64,000 bases of DNA. Source: Macrococcoides equi. Lineage in GTDB: Bacteria > Bacillota > Bacilli > Staphylococcales > Staphylococcaceae. Made by a program: the position numbers and the translations under genes. The stretch lies in assembly GCF_047425865.1 (NCBI RefSeq), contig NZ_CP179735.1; one strand, 5' to 3'. Under the pieces are notes generated by a model. It worked only from the letters and a program-made list of their open reading frames with translations. It had not been told where the DNA came from and did not search any database. Every line of letters starts with the position of its first letter. Within the stretch, counting starts at the first letter, position 1. This document shows positions 1 to 8,687 of the stretch, one piece after another.

Positions 1-583
1 TGGCACTATTTTGTGCATGGATGACTTCAAAATTATGTACTTCGGTTAAATGCGTGACAACATCCAGCCATGTTTGGCGTTCTTCGTGATAGTCATTCAC
101 TTCAAATTCGTCGGCATATCCGAAATGCGTCCATAAGCCTTTAATATTCATATTACTTTCACTTGCCTTATATTGGTTAATGAAAGCTTGCAAGCACTCT
201 AAAGTTTTAAAGCCGGAACGATGCAACAAATTTTCAAATTCGAGATGAACAGTGATGCCGTCAAGTTTATCCTTATTTTGTTCATAGAATTCAAGTGAGG
301 GCAGTGTCATTTCGATGTTATATGCTCTTAATGTATCGAATTCAGTCGTTGGATTCATTAAGAAGATATTACAATCAGCCTTGAGACGTCTGATCATTAT
401 AGCCTCCTCAAGGCTTGTTGTACTAAAGGAGTTAATGCCACATGCTGTCATGCAATCCATTGTAAATTCCAGTCCGAAATTGTATGCGTTATTCTTGATA
501 ACTGCGATAACAGGGTAATCTTTGATGACATTGCGTATATTTTCAGTGAATCGTGTTTTATTGATTTCCCATTTTGCGCTCAT
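1..583 (-). CDS. alr2: Alanine racemase-like protein, 3' end outside window
   Basis: The first 194 codons of a PLP-dependent alanine racemase family protein; the rest lies beyond the window edge. The translation starts MSAKWEINKTRF and carries AVIKNNAYNFG, the motif holding the PLP lysine (normally AV-K-NAYG). HLEFENLLHRSGF and GLWTHFGYADEF follow, both typical of the second staphylococcal racemase, Alr2. It begins inside the end of the upstream deacetylase gene (26 bp overlap), so it is translationally coupled as the last visible gene of the lysine operon. In staphylococci this gene is followed by lysA, which is not visible here. Its real role in a lysine operon (alanine racemase or a related racemase) cannot be read from sequence. 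Confidence 0.9.
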   Translation of the reverse strand, partial: MSAKWEINKTRFTENIRNVIKDYPVIAVIKNNAYNFGLEFTMDCMTACGINSFSTTSLEEAIMIRRLKADCNIFLMNPTTEFDTLRAYNIEMTLPSLEFYEQNKDKLDGITVHLEFENLLHRSGFKTLECLQAFINQYKASESNMNIKGLWTHFGYADEFEVNDYHEERQTWLDVVTHLTEVHNFEVIHAQNSA

Positions 584-1724
584 GTTCGTAACTCCTCACT
601 AATGATAAGTAATAGTTGATACCATTGATTAATACTTTCTCATCAAAATTAAATTGATTGTGATGTAAGCCATGGATGTAACCTTTGTCCTTATTGCGGC
701 AACCCAGAAAGACGAAATAAGTTGGCGCAATTTTAGCGTAGAATGAAAAATCCTCACCGAAAAAATAGGGTAGATTGGTATGAACGGGTGTTAACTGCGC
801 ATCATTGATGGCACTGACTACGCGCTGTTCTAATGCATCGTGATTGATTGTCGGAGGATAACCTTCAGTGAAAGCAACATCTATCTGGCAGCCAGTCGTC
901 ATTGCAATACCTTTTGCCATTTCAGTCATTTTTGATTTTACGATATCCAAATCATGCGCACTATATGTTCTAATCGTCCCTTCTAAATAACCCGTCGATG
1001 GGACAGTGTTGATCGCTTCACCGGCATTGAACTTACCAATATGAACGATATTTCTGTTGAGACCGGGTAAATGGAATTGTTGTAATGAACTGACTTGATT
1101 TAGGATTTGAATTAATGCATTGCTTGCAGCGTGTCCTTGTTCTTTATTCGCAACATGGGCACTTTGTCCTTCAATGTAAAAGCGATATTCAGTTGCACTC
1201 GCAGTAATTTCATTACTGCGATAAGCAATTTCACCTTCTGGATTATCGGGCATCATGTGAATACCGTATATCGCTTGTATATTAAATTGATCAAAATTAA
1301 AATTTTGAATCAATAAATTTGCTCCGGCATTCGCTTCTTCTGATGGCTGGAAGATGAACATGTAGCTATACTTAAGCGGTTGTTGATCACTTAAATGTTT
1401 TATTTCTTTCATGAGTGCAAGTAACATTGTCGTATGTCCATCATGACCACAAGCGTGCATAACATTTGGAATAATCGATTGATAAGGCACTTCATTGTGT
1501 TCATCAATAGGTAATGCATCAATATCGGCACGAAACGCGATTGTCTTGTCAGTGTTTCCTCTAATAATTGCGATAACGCCAGTGTCAAGTGGTGTAAAGT
1601 ATTCAATTTTTAGTGTTTCTATTTGTTTTATGATAAAACGTGTTGTTTCATGTTCCTGTAAGCTTAATTCAGGATGTTGGTGTAAGTGCCTTCTTATTTC
1701 AGTGATTTCTTCTATATATACCAT
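558..1724 (-). CDS. hipO: N-acetyldiaminopimelate deacetylase / M20D amidohydrolase
   Basis: 388-residue M20D metallopeptidase. Motifs: ADIDALPI and HACGHDGHTTMLL (metal ligands), FQPSEEANAGA (catalytic Glu pair) and FFGEDFSFYA near the C-terminus. The family includes hippurate hydrolases and N-acetyl-L,L-diaminopimelate deacetylase. Position directly after dapH argues for the second role, removal of the acetyl group in the acetylase branch of the DAP pathway. The ATG follows GAGGTG at good spacing. The gene lies 56 bp after dapH and overlaps alr2. hipO is the usual staphylococcal label; dapL/dapE-type naming is also used. The matching aminotransferase is not in the window. Confidence 0.93.
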   Translation of the reverse strand: MVYIEEITEIRRHLHQHPELSLQEHETTRFIIKQIETLKIEYFTPLDTGVIAIIRGNTDKTIAFRADIDALPIDEHNEVPYQSIIPNVMHACGHDGHTTMLLALMKEIKHLSDQQPLKYSYMFIFQPSEEANAGANLLIQNFNFDQFNIQAIYGIHMMPDNPEGEIAYRSNEITASATEYRFYIEGQSAHVANKEQGHAASNALIQILNQVSSLQQFHLPGLNRNIVHIGKFNAGEAINTVPSTGYLEGTIRTYSAHDLDIVKSKMTEMAKGIAMTTGCQIDVAFTEGYPPTINHDALEQRVVSAINDAQLTPVHTNLPYFFGEDFSFYAKIAPTYFVFLGCRNKDKGYIHGLHHNQFNFDEKVLINGINYYLSLVRSYEHERKMGNQ

Positions 1725-1780
1725 TGTTTCACCTCAAATACTTTTGATAAAAAGAAAAGCTGATAATTATCAGCTTTAAA

Positions 1781-2497
1781 TTATTGATTGAGTTGTCTTA
1801 ATGCAGAAACTATCTCGATCTTTGAACCTTCAATTTCTGATGCTTGTTTAATGACGCGTGCAGGGACGCCTGCAACAACAGCACCAGCAGGGACATCTTC
1901 AGTAACGATACTACCTGCTGCAACAACTGCACCGCGTCCGACACGGACACCTTCTAATATTACAGCGTTGGCTCCTATTAATACATCATCTTCAATAACT
2001 ACTGGATCTGCACTTGGGGGTTCAATAACACCGGCAAGCACTGCACCAGCACCGACATGGACATTCTTACCAGTCGTTGCACGGCCGCCTAATACTGCGT
2101 TCATATCAATCATTGTGCCTTCTCCGACAACAGCACCGATATTGATTGTCGCACCCATCATAACAACCGCATTATCTTCAATGACCGCATGTTCACGAAT
2201 GAATGCACCTGGCTCGATACGTGCATTGATATAACGCTGGTCAATTAATGGAATGGCCGAATTACGTCGGTCATATTCCACTTCAACATCTGTTATTTTC
2301 GCTTCGTGACGCTCGTAAAATGCTTCCCAGTCTGCTAAATCACCAAATATCGTTTTAGATTGGTTACCGCCAAATACTTTTAACGTATCAGGGAAAGTTA
2401 CATCGTCGAATTGTCCGTTGACATATACTTTTACAGGTGTTTGTTTTTTTGATTCACTTATATATTGAATAATTTCTTGTGCAGTTAAATCTCTCAT
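1781..2497 (-). CDS. dapD: 2,3,4,5-tetrahydropyridine-2,6-dicarboxylate N-acetyltransferase
   Basis: 238-residue left-handed beta-helix acyltransferase (dapD in staphylococci, DapH in others). An N-terminal alpha/beta DapH_N domain of about 75 residues precedes many hexapeptide repeats, for example IGAVVGEGTMIDMNAVLG and VLIGANAVILEGVRVG. It acetylates tetrahydrodipicolinate in the acetylase route to meso-diaminopimelate, which gives lysine and peptidoglycan precursors. The ATG follows GGAGG with 7 nt spacing. It lies 48 bp after dapB and 56 bp before hipO in one operon. Length and repeat pattern match the family and nothing is missing. Confidence 0.96.
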   Translation of the reverse strand: MRDLTAQEIIQYISESKKQTPVKVYVNGQFDDVTFPDTLKVFGGNQSKTIFGDLADWEAFYERHEAKITDVEVEYDRRNSAIPLIDQRYINARIEPGAFIREHAVIEDNAVVMMGATINIGAVVGEGTMIDMNAVLGGRATTGKNVHVGAGAVLAGVIEPPSADPVVIEDDVLIGANAVILEGVRVGRGAVVAAGSIVTEDVPAGAVVAGVPARVIKQASEIEGSKIEIVSALRQLNQ

Positions 2498-2545
2498 TGT
2501 TTGGCCTCCATTTTCTCTTTTCTTCGATTCTATTGATTACTTAAA

Positions 2546-3268
2546 TTATAGATTATCAAATGTATAATAACCGTTTGGTTGATTGATCAATTTTTCTGCA
2601 ACATCAATTGCGCCATTTGCAAAGATATCTTTACTTTGTGCACGATGAATAATTTGAATTGTTTCATCGTGTCCTGCAAATAATACTTCGTGTTCCCCGG
2701 TAATCGTACCTCCACGCACGATGCTTATGCCTACATCGTCCGTTTCACGCGCTTTATCTACATGTGTACGATCGGTTACTGGATGTAGCTTCCTTCTTTT
2801 CTGGATGGCATCGAGTAGTTTCACTAATGTACCACTTGGTCCATCCACTTTCTTGTTATGATGACGTTCAATGAGTTCAATATCATAATCTTGTAATAGG
2901 GGCACTGCATATTGAATGAGCTCAGTTAATATATGTACCCCATAACTCATATTGGCACTAAAGAATACAGGTACACTGTTAGCTTTGGTCTTTAAGCTTT
3001 GAATAATTTCTTCTTTTTTTCCTGTTGTAGCGATGACAAGTGGTATATTAACTTCACTTTGAATCAGCGGTAATGTAATCGATGGATTCGAAAAATCAAT
3101 AATAACATCTGCATCAGGAATTATTTCATTGACTAAATAGGTTGGATATGGATATTTCTTTTCACTTTTTCTTGATATGATAATGCCTTTGATATCATGT
3201 CCGCGTTCAATCGCTAAATGTGCAACACGTTCATTCATTGCACCGTATCCTGCGAGTAATATTTTCAA
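2546..3268 (-). CDS. dapB: 4-hydroxy-tetrahydrodipicolinate reductase, TTG start
   Basis: 240-residue NAD(P)H-dependent reductase of the DAP/lysine pathway. The N-terminus MKILLAGYGAMNERVA is the Rossmann motif, shorter than in E. coli as usual for staphylococci. ELIERHHNKKVDGPSGT is the substrate-binding signature, and IVRGGTITGEHEVLFAG is the conserved C-terminal segment. The start codon is TTG, immediately after the dapA stop codon with no gap, and AGGTGAT within the dapA end serves as ribosome binding site. This suggests translational coupling to dapA. Confidence 0.96.
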   Translation of the reverse strand: MKILLAGYGAMNERVAHLAIERGHDIKGIIISRKSEKKYPYPTYLVNEIIPDADVIIDFSNPSITLPLIQSEVNIPLVIATTGKKEEIIQSLKTKANSVPVFFSANMSYGVHILTELIQYAVPLLQDYDIELIERHHNKKVDGPSGTLVKLLDAIQKRRKLHPVTDRTHVDKARETDDVGISIVRGGTITGEHEVLFAGHDETIQIIHRAQSKDIFANGAIDVAEKLINQPNGYYTFDNL

Positions 3269-4156
3269 TTAGATCACCTGACTTTTGAATTGTTGATATA
3301 CACTTTGAATATGCTGCTGCTCTTCATCTAATAATGGAACAAGTGGTAAACGTAGCTCACCATTCGCAAAGCCGATTTGTGTGACAAGTGCTTTAATCGG
3401 CATTGGATTAATGTCTACAGATAATGCATTCAGTAGGGGGTAAATCGCATTAAAATGCTGCTCTGCTAATGACTGTTCTGTTTTGAATGTTGTATAAATT
3501 TGCTGGAATTCTTTCGGAATCGCATTTGCAATCACTGAGATTACCCCGTCGCCACCTGCAGCATAAAATGGAATGATAATATCATCATTGCCACAATAAA
3601 GTTTGAAGGCTTGTGGCACACGTGACTTCACAGCAAGCGTATAGTCTAAATCACCGGTTGCATCTTTTAATGCATAGATATATGGATGTTGAGCAAGTAT
3701 TTCCACAGTTTCCGGTTCAATCGTCATATTTGTTCGACTTGGAACATTATAGAGCACTACTGGTAACTGTACTTTGTCTGCGATGGTTGTAATGTGTTGG
3801 ATTAAGCCACGTTGATTCGTTTTATTATAGTAGGGCGTAATCAGCATAATGCCATCTGCACCTAATGCTTTTACTTTTAATGAATGATCGATGGTTGCTT
3901 GTGTATTATTTGTTCCTGTTCCGACAATAATAGGGACTCTGTTCTTTGCTGCACTTACTGCAACTTCAACAAGCTTTAATTTTTCTTCTTCTGTTAAAGT
4001 GGAACCTTCACCTGTTGTCCCATTAACGAATATCGCTTGTATATCATTTTCAATTAGAAATTGGATGTGACGTTCAAAAGAATCATAATCTACTTCATTA
4101 TTGAGAAATGGCGTCGTAATCGCGACTGCTGTGCCAATAAATTGTACTTGTGTCAT
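3269..4156 (-). CDS. dapA: 4-hydroxy-tetrahydrodipicolinate synthase
   Basis: 295-residue class I (Schiff-base) aldolase that condenses pyruvate with aspartate semialdehyde. Visible motifs: FVNGTTGEGSTLTEEEK (phosphate/pyruvate loop), the Tyr of LYNVPSRTN, and the Schiff-base Lys in YALKDATGDL. The longest ORF starts at a GTG inside the ribosome binding site. I chose ATG at 4156 because AAGGAG lies 9 nt upstream and the protein then begins MTQVQFIGTAVAI, as in homologues. The stop abuts the dapB start, and asd is 34 bp upstream. Confidence 0.96.
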   Translation of the reverse strand: MTQVQFIGTAVAITTPFLNNEVDYDSFERHIQFLIENDIQAIFVNGTTGEGSTLTEEEKLKLVEVAVSAAKNRVPIIVGTGTNNTQATIDHSLKVKALGADGIMLITPYYNKTNQRGLIQHITTIADKVQLPVVLYNVPSRTNMTIEPETVEILAQHPYIYALKDATGDLDYTLAVKSRVPQAFKLYCGNDDIIIPFYAAGGDGVISVIANAIPKEFQQIYTTFKTEQSLAEQHFNAIYPLLNALSVDINPMPIKALVTQIGFANGELRLPLVPLLDEEQQHIQSVYQQFKSQVI

Positions 4157-4190
4157 ATAGAACACTCCTTGTATGAAATCCTAATGTTTT

Positions 4191-5177
4191 TTATTGGTTA
4201 TTTTGTTGATGAATTTGCTCTAATATTTGAACGGCATTCAATGCAGCACCTTTTAGTAAATTATCGGCTGTACACCAAATGTGAAATGCGTTCTCCAAAG
4301 AATCATCAATGCGAATTCTACCAACAAATACTTCGTCCTTACCTGTTGTGTTAATTGCTAGAGGATATTGATTATTTGACACATCATCGATTAATACGAC
4401 ACCTTCAGTATGTTCAAATAATGAACGAATTTCTTCTATAGTAGCAGGTTGATCTAAAGTAACATTAATCGCAACAGAATGTGAATCTTGGACCGGTACA
4501 CGTACGCACGTTGCAGTCACTTTTAAATCAGGTAAATTTAAGATTTTTTTTGTTTCATCTATCATTTTCTGTTCTTCTTTTGTATAACCTGATTCGAGGA
4601 ACGAATCAATATGGGGGAGAACATTGTTGTAAATTGGGTGAGGGTAATTTGTTGGTGGCTCACCTTTCGCGCCATTGACTAAATCATTTCGACCAGCAAC
4701 ACCGCTTCCTGATACTGCTTGATATGTCGTATATGCAACACGTTTAAGTCCAAATTTATCTTGAAGCGGCTTTAATGGGACAACAGACTGGATTGTTGAG
4801 CAATTTGGATTCGCAATAATCTTTCTATTTAATTGCGGTTGATTCACTTCAGGTACGATTAAATCTATATCTTCTTCCATTCTAAAAGCACTTGAATTAT
4901 CAATCACAATACTACCTGCCGCTTCAAAAATAGGTGAAAATTTTAGACTCGTTGTGCCACCCGCACTCATAAGTACGAAATCATATTTATCGTTTGCTTT
5001 TTCTTCTGTTAATGCTTCTGTAATATATGTCTTTCCTTGAAAGTCGATTGATTTTCCAGCGGATCTTGATGAAGTAAATAACGTTAAGCTTTCAAATGGA
5101 ATATTTTTTCTATCAATCACTTCTAACATCTTTTGTCCAACTAATCCTGTAGCCCCGACGATTGCAATTTTATACAT
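4191..5177 (-). CDS. asd: Aspartate-semialdehyde dehydrogenase
   Basis: 328 residues with the N-terminal Rossmann motif MYKIAIVGATGLVGQKML, the catalytic cysteine motif IANPNCSTIQ, and a C-terminal half carrying the family histidine. It reduces aspartyl phosphate to aspartate semialdehyde, the branch point to lysine, threonine and methionine. The start at 5177 replaces an upstream in-frame ATG at 5201 because AAGGAG lies 10 nt before 5177 and homologues begin at this MYK. It lies about 100 bp after lysC and 34 bp before dapA. Confidence 0.96.
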   Translation of the reverse strand: MYKIAIVGATGLVGQKMLEVIDRKNIPFESLTLFTSSRSAGKSIDFQGKTYITEALTEEKANDKYDFVLMSAGGTTSLKFSPIFEAAGSIVIDNSSAFRMEEDIDLIVPEVNQPQLNRKIIANPNCSTIQSVVPLKPLQDKFGLKRVAYTTYQAVSGSGVAGRNDLVNGAKGEPPTNYPHPIYNNVLPHIDSFLESGYTKEEQKMIDETKKILNLPDLKVTATCVRVPVQDSHSVAINVTLDQPATIEEIRSLFEHTEGVVLIDDVSNNQYPLAINTTGKDEVFVGRIRIDDSLENAFHIWCTADNLLKGAALNAVQILEQIHQQNNQ

Positions 5178-5280
5178 GTTATAAACACTCCTTAAAATCA
5201 TAATATTTTGATAATTAATGCTATAATAGCTTTATTCTTTACTAAATTAAAGTGAAAAGTTCTTTGTAAGAAAAAAGAAT

Positions 5281-6522
5281 TTATATATTAAAATGTTGGC
5301 ATAACGTTTGTACTGCACGTTCTGCATCATAATCAGCTACGACTACCGAAATACTAATTTCACTTGTTGATACTTGATAATAAGGGATTTCAGCATCAAT
5401 TAAAGTCGTAAATACTTTAGCAGCAACCCCACTCATATCACGCATCCCTGAACCAACGACCGAAACTTTGGCATAATGTGAAGTTGTTTCATGGAGGAGG
5501 GCAGGGTAAGTCTGTTTTAATTTTTCAATAATCGATATGATTTGCTGTTGTTCTGTATTCTTCATCGTAAAGGAAAGTTGCATACCATCCGTATTTACGG
5601 TTTGAGAAATCATATCTATATTGATTTGCTGCTGCTCTAATGCGTAATAGATAGCTTTTAAAACATTGGCATCATGCATTGGATAGGATAGGGTGATATA
5701 ATCCATATTTTTATCTAAAGCGATTCCTGTAACGGCCTTTCTTTCAATAATTTGTTCTGTTGGCATAATCCATGTTCCTCTCTTTGTTGATAGTGTTTTT
5801 CCGGTATATATCGGGGTGTTGTGATTCAGTGCAATTTCTACACTTCTTGTCTCAAGAATACCGGCACCAAGTGACGATAATTCCATCATCTCTTCAAAAC
5901 TTAGCTGATCAATTTTTTTAGTCTCGGGATAAATGCGTGGATCCGTACCATATACGCCTAAGACATCACTATAAATTTCGCAAGTCGCACCGAGGCTTGA
6001 TGCTAAAGCAACAGCAGTCGTGTCACTGCCACCACGACCGAGTGTCGTTAATTCATCATTGTGATTGACCCCTTGGAATCCTGCAATAATAATAATATCT
6101 GTAGTGCTAAATAATTGATTGATTTTATCTGTATTGATGGTTTGGATTTTACTTTTTAAGTGATGACCTTCAGTCTTTATACCAGCATGTGCACCCGTTA
6201 AGGCAACAGCTTCGACTGAAATATCCTGAAGAATGATTGAAAGATATGCAATAGTCTGCTGTTCACCCGTTGATAACAACATAGCTAAGGCACTATCTTT
6301 CGGTGATTTTGATAAAGTTGACGCATTATTTAACAATTGATCGGTTGTTTTTCCCATAGCTGATACGACGACAACTAATTTCTCTTGTTGTAACGTACGA
6401 GATTTGAGGTACTCGGCAATAGCTTTGATTTTGTCAAAGTCAGCAACAGAACTGCCGCCAAATTTCAATACTTTAATTTGCTTATTCTGATTTTGTGTCT
6501 TGATACTTAAATCTGTTAACAT
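5281..6522 (-). CDS. lysC: Aspartokinase, lysine-operon isozyme
   Basis: 413-residue aspartate kinase. The amino-acid kinase domain begins with VLKFGGSSVADFDKIK and contains TLGRGGSDTTAVALASSLGA. Two C-terminal ACT domains follow (about residues 280-413), the usual site of lysine feedback control. It catalyses the first step, ATP-dependent phosphorylation of aspartate. The ATG at 6522 follows AGGAGG with 7 nt spacing; the in-frame ATG 13 codons upstream overlaps the leader terminator region and lacks a ribosome binding site. It is the first gene of the operon and is controlled by the lysine riboswitch just upstream. Confidence 0.95.
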   Translation of the reverse strand: MLTDLSIKTQNQNKQIKVLKFGGSSVADFDKIKAIAEYLKSRTLQQEKLVVVVSAMGKTTDQLLNNASTLSKSPKDSALAMLLSTGEQQTIAYLSIILQDISVEAVALTGAHAGIKTEGHHLKSKIQTINTDKINQLFSTTDIIIIAGFQGVNHNDELTTLGRGGSDTTAVALASSLGATCEIYSDVLGVYGTDPRIYPETKKIDQLSFEEMMELSSLGAGILETRSVEIALNHNTPIYTGKTLSTKRGTWIMPTEQIIERKAVTGIALDKNMDYITLSYPMHDANVLKAIYYALEQQQINIDMISQTVNTDGMQLSFTMKNTEQQQIISIIEKLKQTYPALLHETTSHYAKVSVVGSGMRDMSGVAAKVFTTLIDAEIPYYQVSTSEISISVVVADYDAERAVQTLCQHFNI

Positions 6523-6558
6523 TATTACGCCTCCTGAAAGTAGGAGCATCACGAACAA

Positions 6559-6593
6559 CAAAAAAACAAGCCCAGAGACATCTGGACTTGTTA
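6559..6593 (-). terminator. Riboswitch expression-platform terminator
   Basis: On the minus strand a 12-bp near-perfect stem (AACAAGTCCAGA / TCTGGGCTTGTT) is followed by T7, between the L-box aptamer and lysC. This is the classical premature terminator expected to form when lysine is bound. Confidence 0.9.
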
Positions 6594-6603
6594 ATCTATA
6601 TAC

Positions 6604-6772
6604 AAGCGATGCACTCCATTATTTTTCAATAATGACAGACCCATAGCTCTTAACCTGTGGATCCAACATAGTATTCACTGCAATAAATACTATATTTCGG
6701 CATCGCACCCTTTCAGTAATTCATTTGCAGAATTCTTCTTACTTACTCATGATTGATGCGCCTCATCTTTAA
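6604..6772 (-). promoter_or_regulatory. Lysine riboswitch (L box) aptamer
   Basis: The minus-strand leader of lysC carries, in order, the conserved L-box blocks GATGAGGCGC, GAGTAAGT, AAAGGGTGCGATGCCGAAA, GGATCCACAGGTTAAGAG followed by CTATGGGTCTG, and GGAGTGCATC closing the P1 helix. Order and spacing match the lysine riboswitch family. It should turn off lysC and the downstream dap genes when lysine is abundant. Confidence 0.96.
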
Positions 6773-6793
6773 TCTATTAAGTTGATGTTTTAT

Positions 6794-6822
6794 ATTCTAC
6801 AGAATGAATTCAGAATTGTAAA
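6794..6822 (-). promoter_or_regulatory. Sigma-A promoter of the lysine operon
   Basis: Minus strand: -35 TTTACA (6817-6822), a 17-bp spacer, -10 TAGAAT (6794-6799). Transcription would start about 15-20 nt before the riboswitch aptamer. Confidence 0.8.
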
Positions 6823-6863
6823 GTATTTTATAAAAATTTAAAATAAATAGTTAATTTAGAGAA

Positions 6864-6898
6864 GAAAAAAACACGCATACCTTAATAGATATGCGTGT
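6864..6898 (-). terminator. Terminator of the ABC-F gene
   Basis: Minus strand: a 9-bp stem ACACGCATA/TATGCGTGT followed by T7, just after the stop codon of the gene ending at 6906. Confidence 0.88.
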
Positions 6899-6905
6899 AA
6901 TACTA

Positions 6906-8501
6906 CTATTTAAGCACCCCTTGCTCTTTTAAGTACTCTTCGTATGTTACTTCTTTAGAAATATTTGCATTTAAGTCAATAACACGATTTGCAATTGTGT
7001 TAATAAACTCAAAGTCATGAGAAGTAAAAATCAGTGAACCTTTAAATGCTTTTAATCCATCATTGACAGATGTAATACTTTCTAAGTCCAGGTGGTTCGT
7101 TGGTTCATCCAGTAATAGTACGTTTGCAGAAGATAACATCATCTTACTTAACATACAACGTACTTTTTCTCCCCCTGATAACACGGTAGCTTTTTTACGT
7201 ACTTCTTCGCCTGAGAATAACATACGGCCTAAGAAACCACGTAAGAATGTTTCAGTTTGTTCTTCAGGTGGAGCATATTGACGTAACCATTCCACTAAAT
7301 CAATATTTTTACCTTCAAAGAATTCTGAGTTATCTTTTGGTAAATAACTTTGAGATGTAGTCACGCCCCATTTATATGTGCCTTCGTCAGGCTCTAATTC
7401 ACCTGCAAGGATGCGAAGTAGGGTAGTCTTAGTAATTTCAGAGTCTCCAACGAGTACAGCCTTATCATTTGGATTCATCGTAAATGATAAATTATCCAAT
7501 ACTTTGACACCATCGATTGTTTTAGATAAACCTTGAACCTGAAGTAATTCATTTCCAATTTCACGTTCTGGTTTAAAGTTAACGAATGGATATTTACGAC
7601 TTGATGGCTGAATGTCATCAAGCTGAATTTTTTCTAACATCTTCTTACGACTAGTAGCCTGTTTAGATTTAGAGGCGTTTGCTGAGAAACGTGCAACGAA
7701 GTCTTGTAATTCTTTAATCTTTTCTTCTTTTTTCTTATTAGAGTCTTGTAACATTTGTTGTGCTAATTGACTTGATTGATACCAGAAGTCATAGTTCCCA
7801 ACATAAATTTTAATTTTTCCGTAATCAAGATCAGCTATATGTGTACAAACATTATTTAAGAAGTGACGGTCATGGGATACAACGATTACCGTATTTTCAA
7901 AGTTGATTAAGAATTCCTCTAACCAGCTGATTGCAGGGATATCTAAACCGTTTGTAGGCTCATCCAGTAGTAATACATCTGGTTCACCAAATAATGCCTG
8001 CGCTAATAAAATTTTAACTTTTTGGTTATTTTCAAGTTCAGACATCTTTTTATCATGTAATTCGTCTTTAATGCCTAAACCTGATAATAATACTTGTGCA
8101 TCACTTTCAGCAGTCCAACCGCCCATCTCTCCAAATTCACCTTCAAGTTCAGCTGCACGCATACCGTCTTCATCACTGAAATCTGGTTTCATATAGATAG
8201 CATCTTTTTCCTGCATAACGTTCCAAAGACGTTCATTTCCGCGTAAGACGACATCTAGTACACGTTCATCTTCATAAGCAAAGTGATCCTGCTTTAAGAT
8301 TGAAAGACGTTCATCTTTACCTAAAGAAACATGACCTGTTTGAGAGTCAAGTTCTCCAGAGAGTATTTTTAAGAAAGTTGATTTTCCGGCACCGTTTGCA
8401 CCGATTAAACCATAGCAATTGCCTGGTGTAAATTTAATGTTTACATCTTCAAATAATTTTCTATCACCGAAACGTAAACTAACATTAGATACTTGTAACA
8501 T
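6906..8501 (-). CDS. ABC-F ATPase, YkpA/YbiT type
   Basis: 531 residues with two ATP-binding domains and no membrane segment, as in ABC-F translation factors. NBD1 has a canonical Walker A (GLIGANGAGKST, about residue 33) and LLLDEPTNGLDIP. The interdomain linker (about 245-305) is Lys-rich. NBD2 keeps LSGGEKVR and LLLDEPTNHLDLES, but its Walker A reads VGDSEITKTT, lacking the Gly before Lys. The length and N-terminus (MLQVSNVSLRFGDRKLFEDV) fit the YkpA/YbiT branch, which acts on ribosomes rather than in transport. The ATG follows AAAGGAG. It is monocistronic and has its own terminator. Confidence 0.88.
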   Translation of the reverse strand: MLQVSNVSLRFGDRKLFEDVNIKFTPGNCYGLIGANGAGKSTFLKILSGELDSQTGHVSLGKDERLSILKQDHFAYEDERVLDVVLRGNERLWNVMQEKDAIYMKPDFSDEDGMRAAELEGEFGEMGGWTAESDAQVLLSGLGIKDELHDKKMSELENNQKVKILLAQALFGEPDVLLLDEPTNGLDIPAISWLEEFLINFENTVIVVSHDRHFLNNVCTHIADLDYGKIKIYVGNYDFWYQSSQLAQQMLQDSNKKKEEKIKELQDFVARFSANASKSKQATSRKKMLEKIQLDDIQPSSRKYPFVNFKPEREIGNELLQVQGLSKTIDGVKVLDNLSFTMNPNDKAVLVGDSEITKTTLLRILAGELEPDEGTYKWGVTTSQSYLPKDNSEFFEGKNIDLVEWLRQYAPPEEQTETFLRGFLGRMLFSGEEVRKKATVLSGGEKVRCMLSKMMLSSANVLLLDEPTNHLDLESITSVNDGLKAFKGSLIFTSHDFEFINTIANRVIDLNANISKEVTYEEYLKEQGVLK

Positions 8502-8585
8502 TGAATGTTCTCCTTTAATTTTTAATCAGTAAGATTATATCATAGTTTCATATAAAAAAGATAATACTGATTCTGTATAGACAGA

Positions 8586-8620
8586 TAGTTGTATTATATA
8601 GTTGTATTATATAGTTATAT
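8586..8620. repeat. Short tandem repeat, 13-bp unit
   Basis: TAGTTGTATTATA occurs twice back to back and is followed by a partial third copy, TAGTTATAT. It lies between the divergent ABC-F and cvfB genes, just upstream of the cvfB promoter. AT-rich slippage is the simplest origin. Confidence 0.7.
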
Positions 8621-8643
8621 CAGACTAATAAGTAAATCTGTGC

Positions 8644-8649
8644 TATAAT
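8644..8649 (+). promoter_or_regulatory. Extended -10 element of cvfB
   Basis: TGCTATAAT (TGn + TATAAT) about 39 bp before the cvfB start. No good -35 is seen 16-18 bp upstream, which fits an extended -10 promoter. Confidence 0.55.
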
Positions 8650-8687
8650 GGTTAATTGAAATAGGTATGAACCTTAAGGAGAGACAT

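Noticed and set aside
315..518. Plus-strand ORF of 67 codons at the left edge
   Set aside because: It lies opposite the convincing alr2 coding frame (PLP motif, family match), has no ribosome binding site and resembles no protein.
1788..2234. Plus-strand ORF of 148 codons, Thr/Ala/Pro-rich
   Set aside because: Antisense shadow of the hexapeptide repeats of dapD; composition reflects the repeated codons on the other strand.
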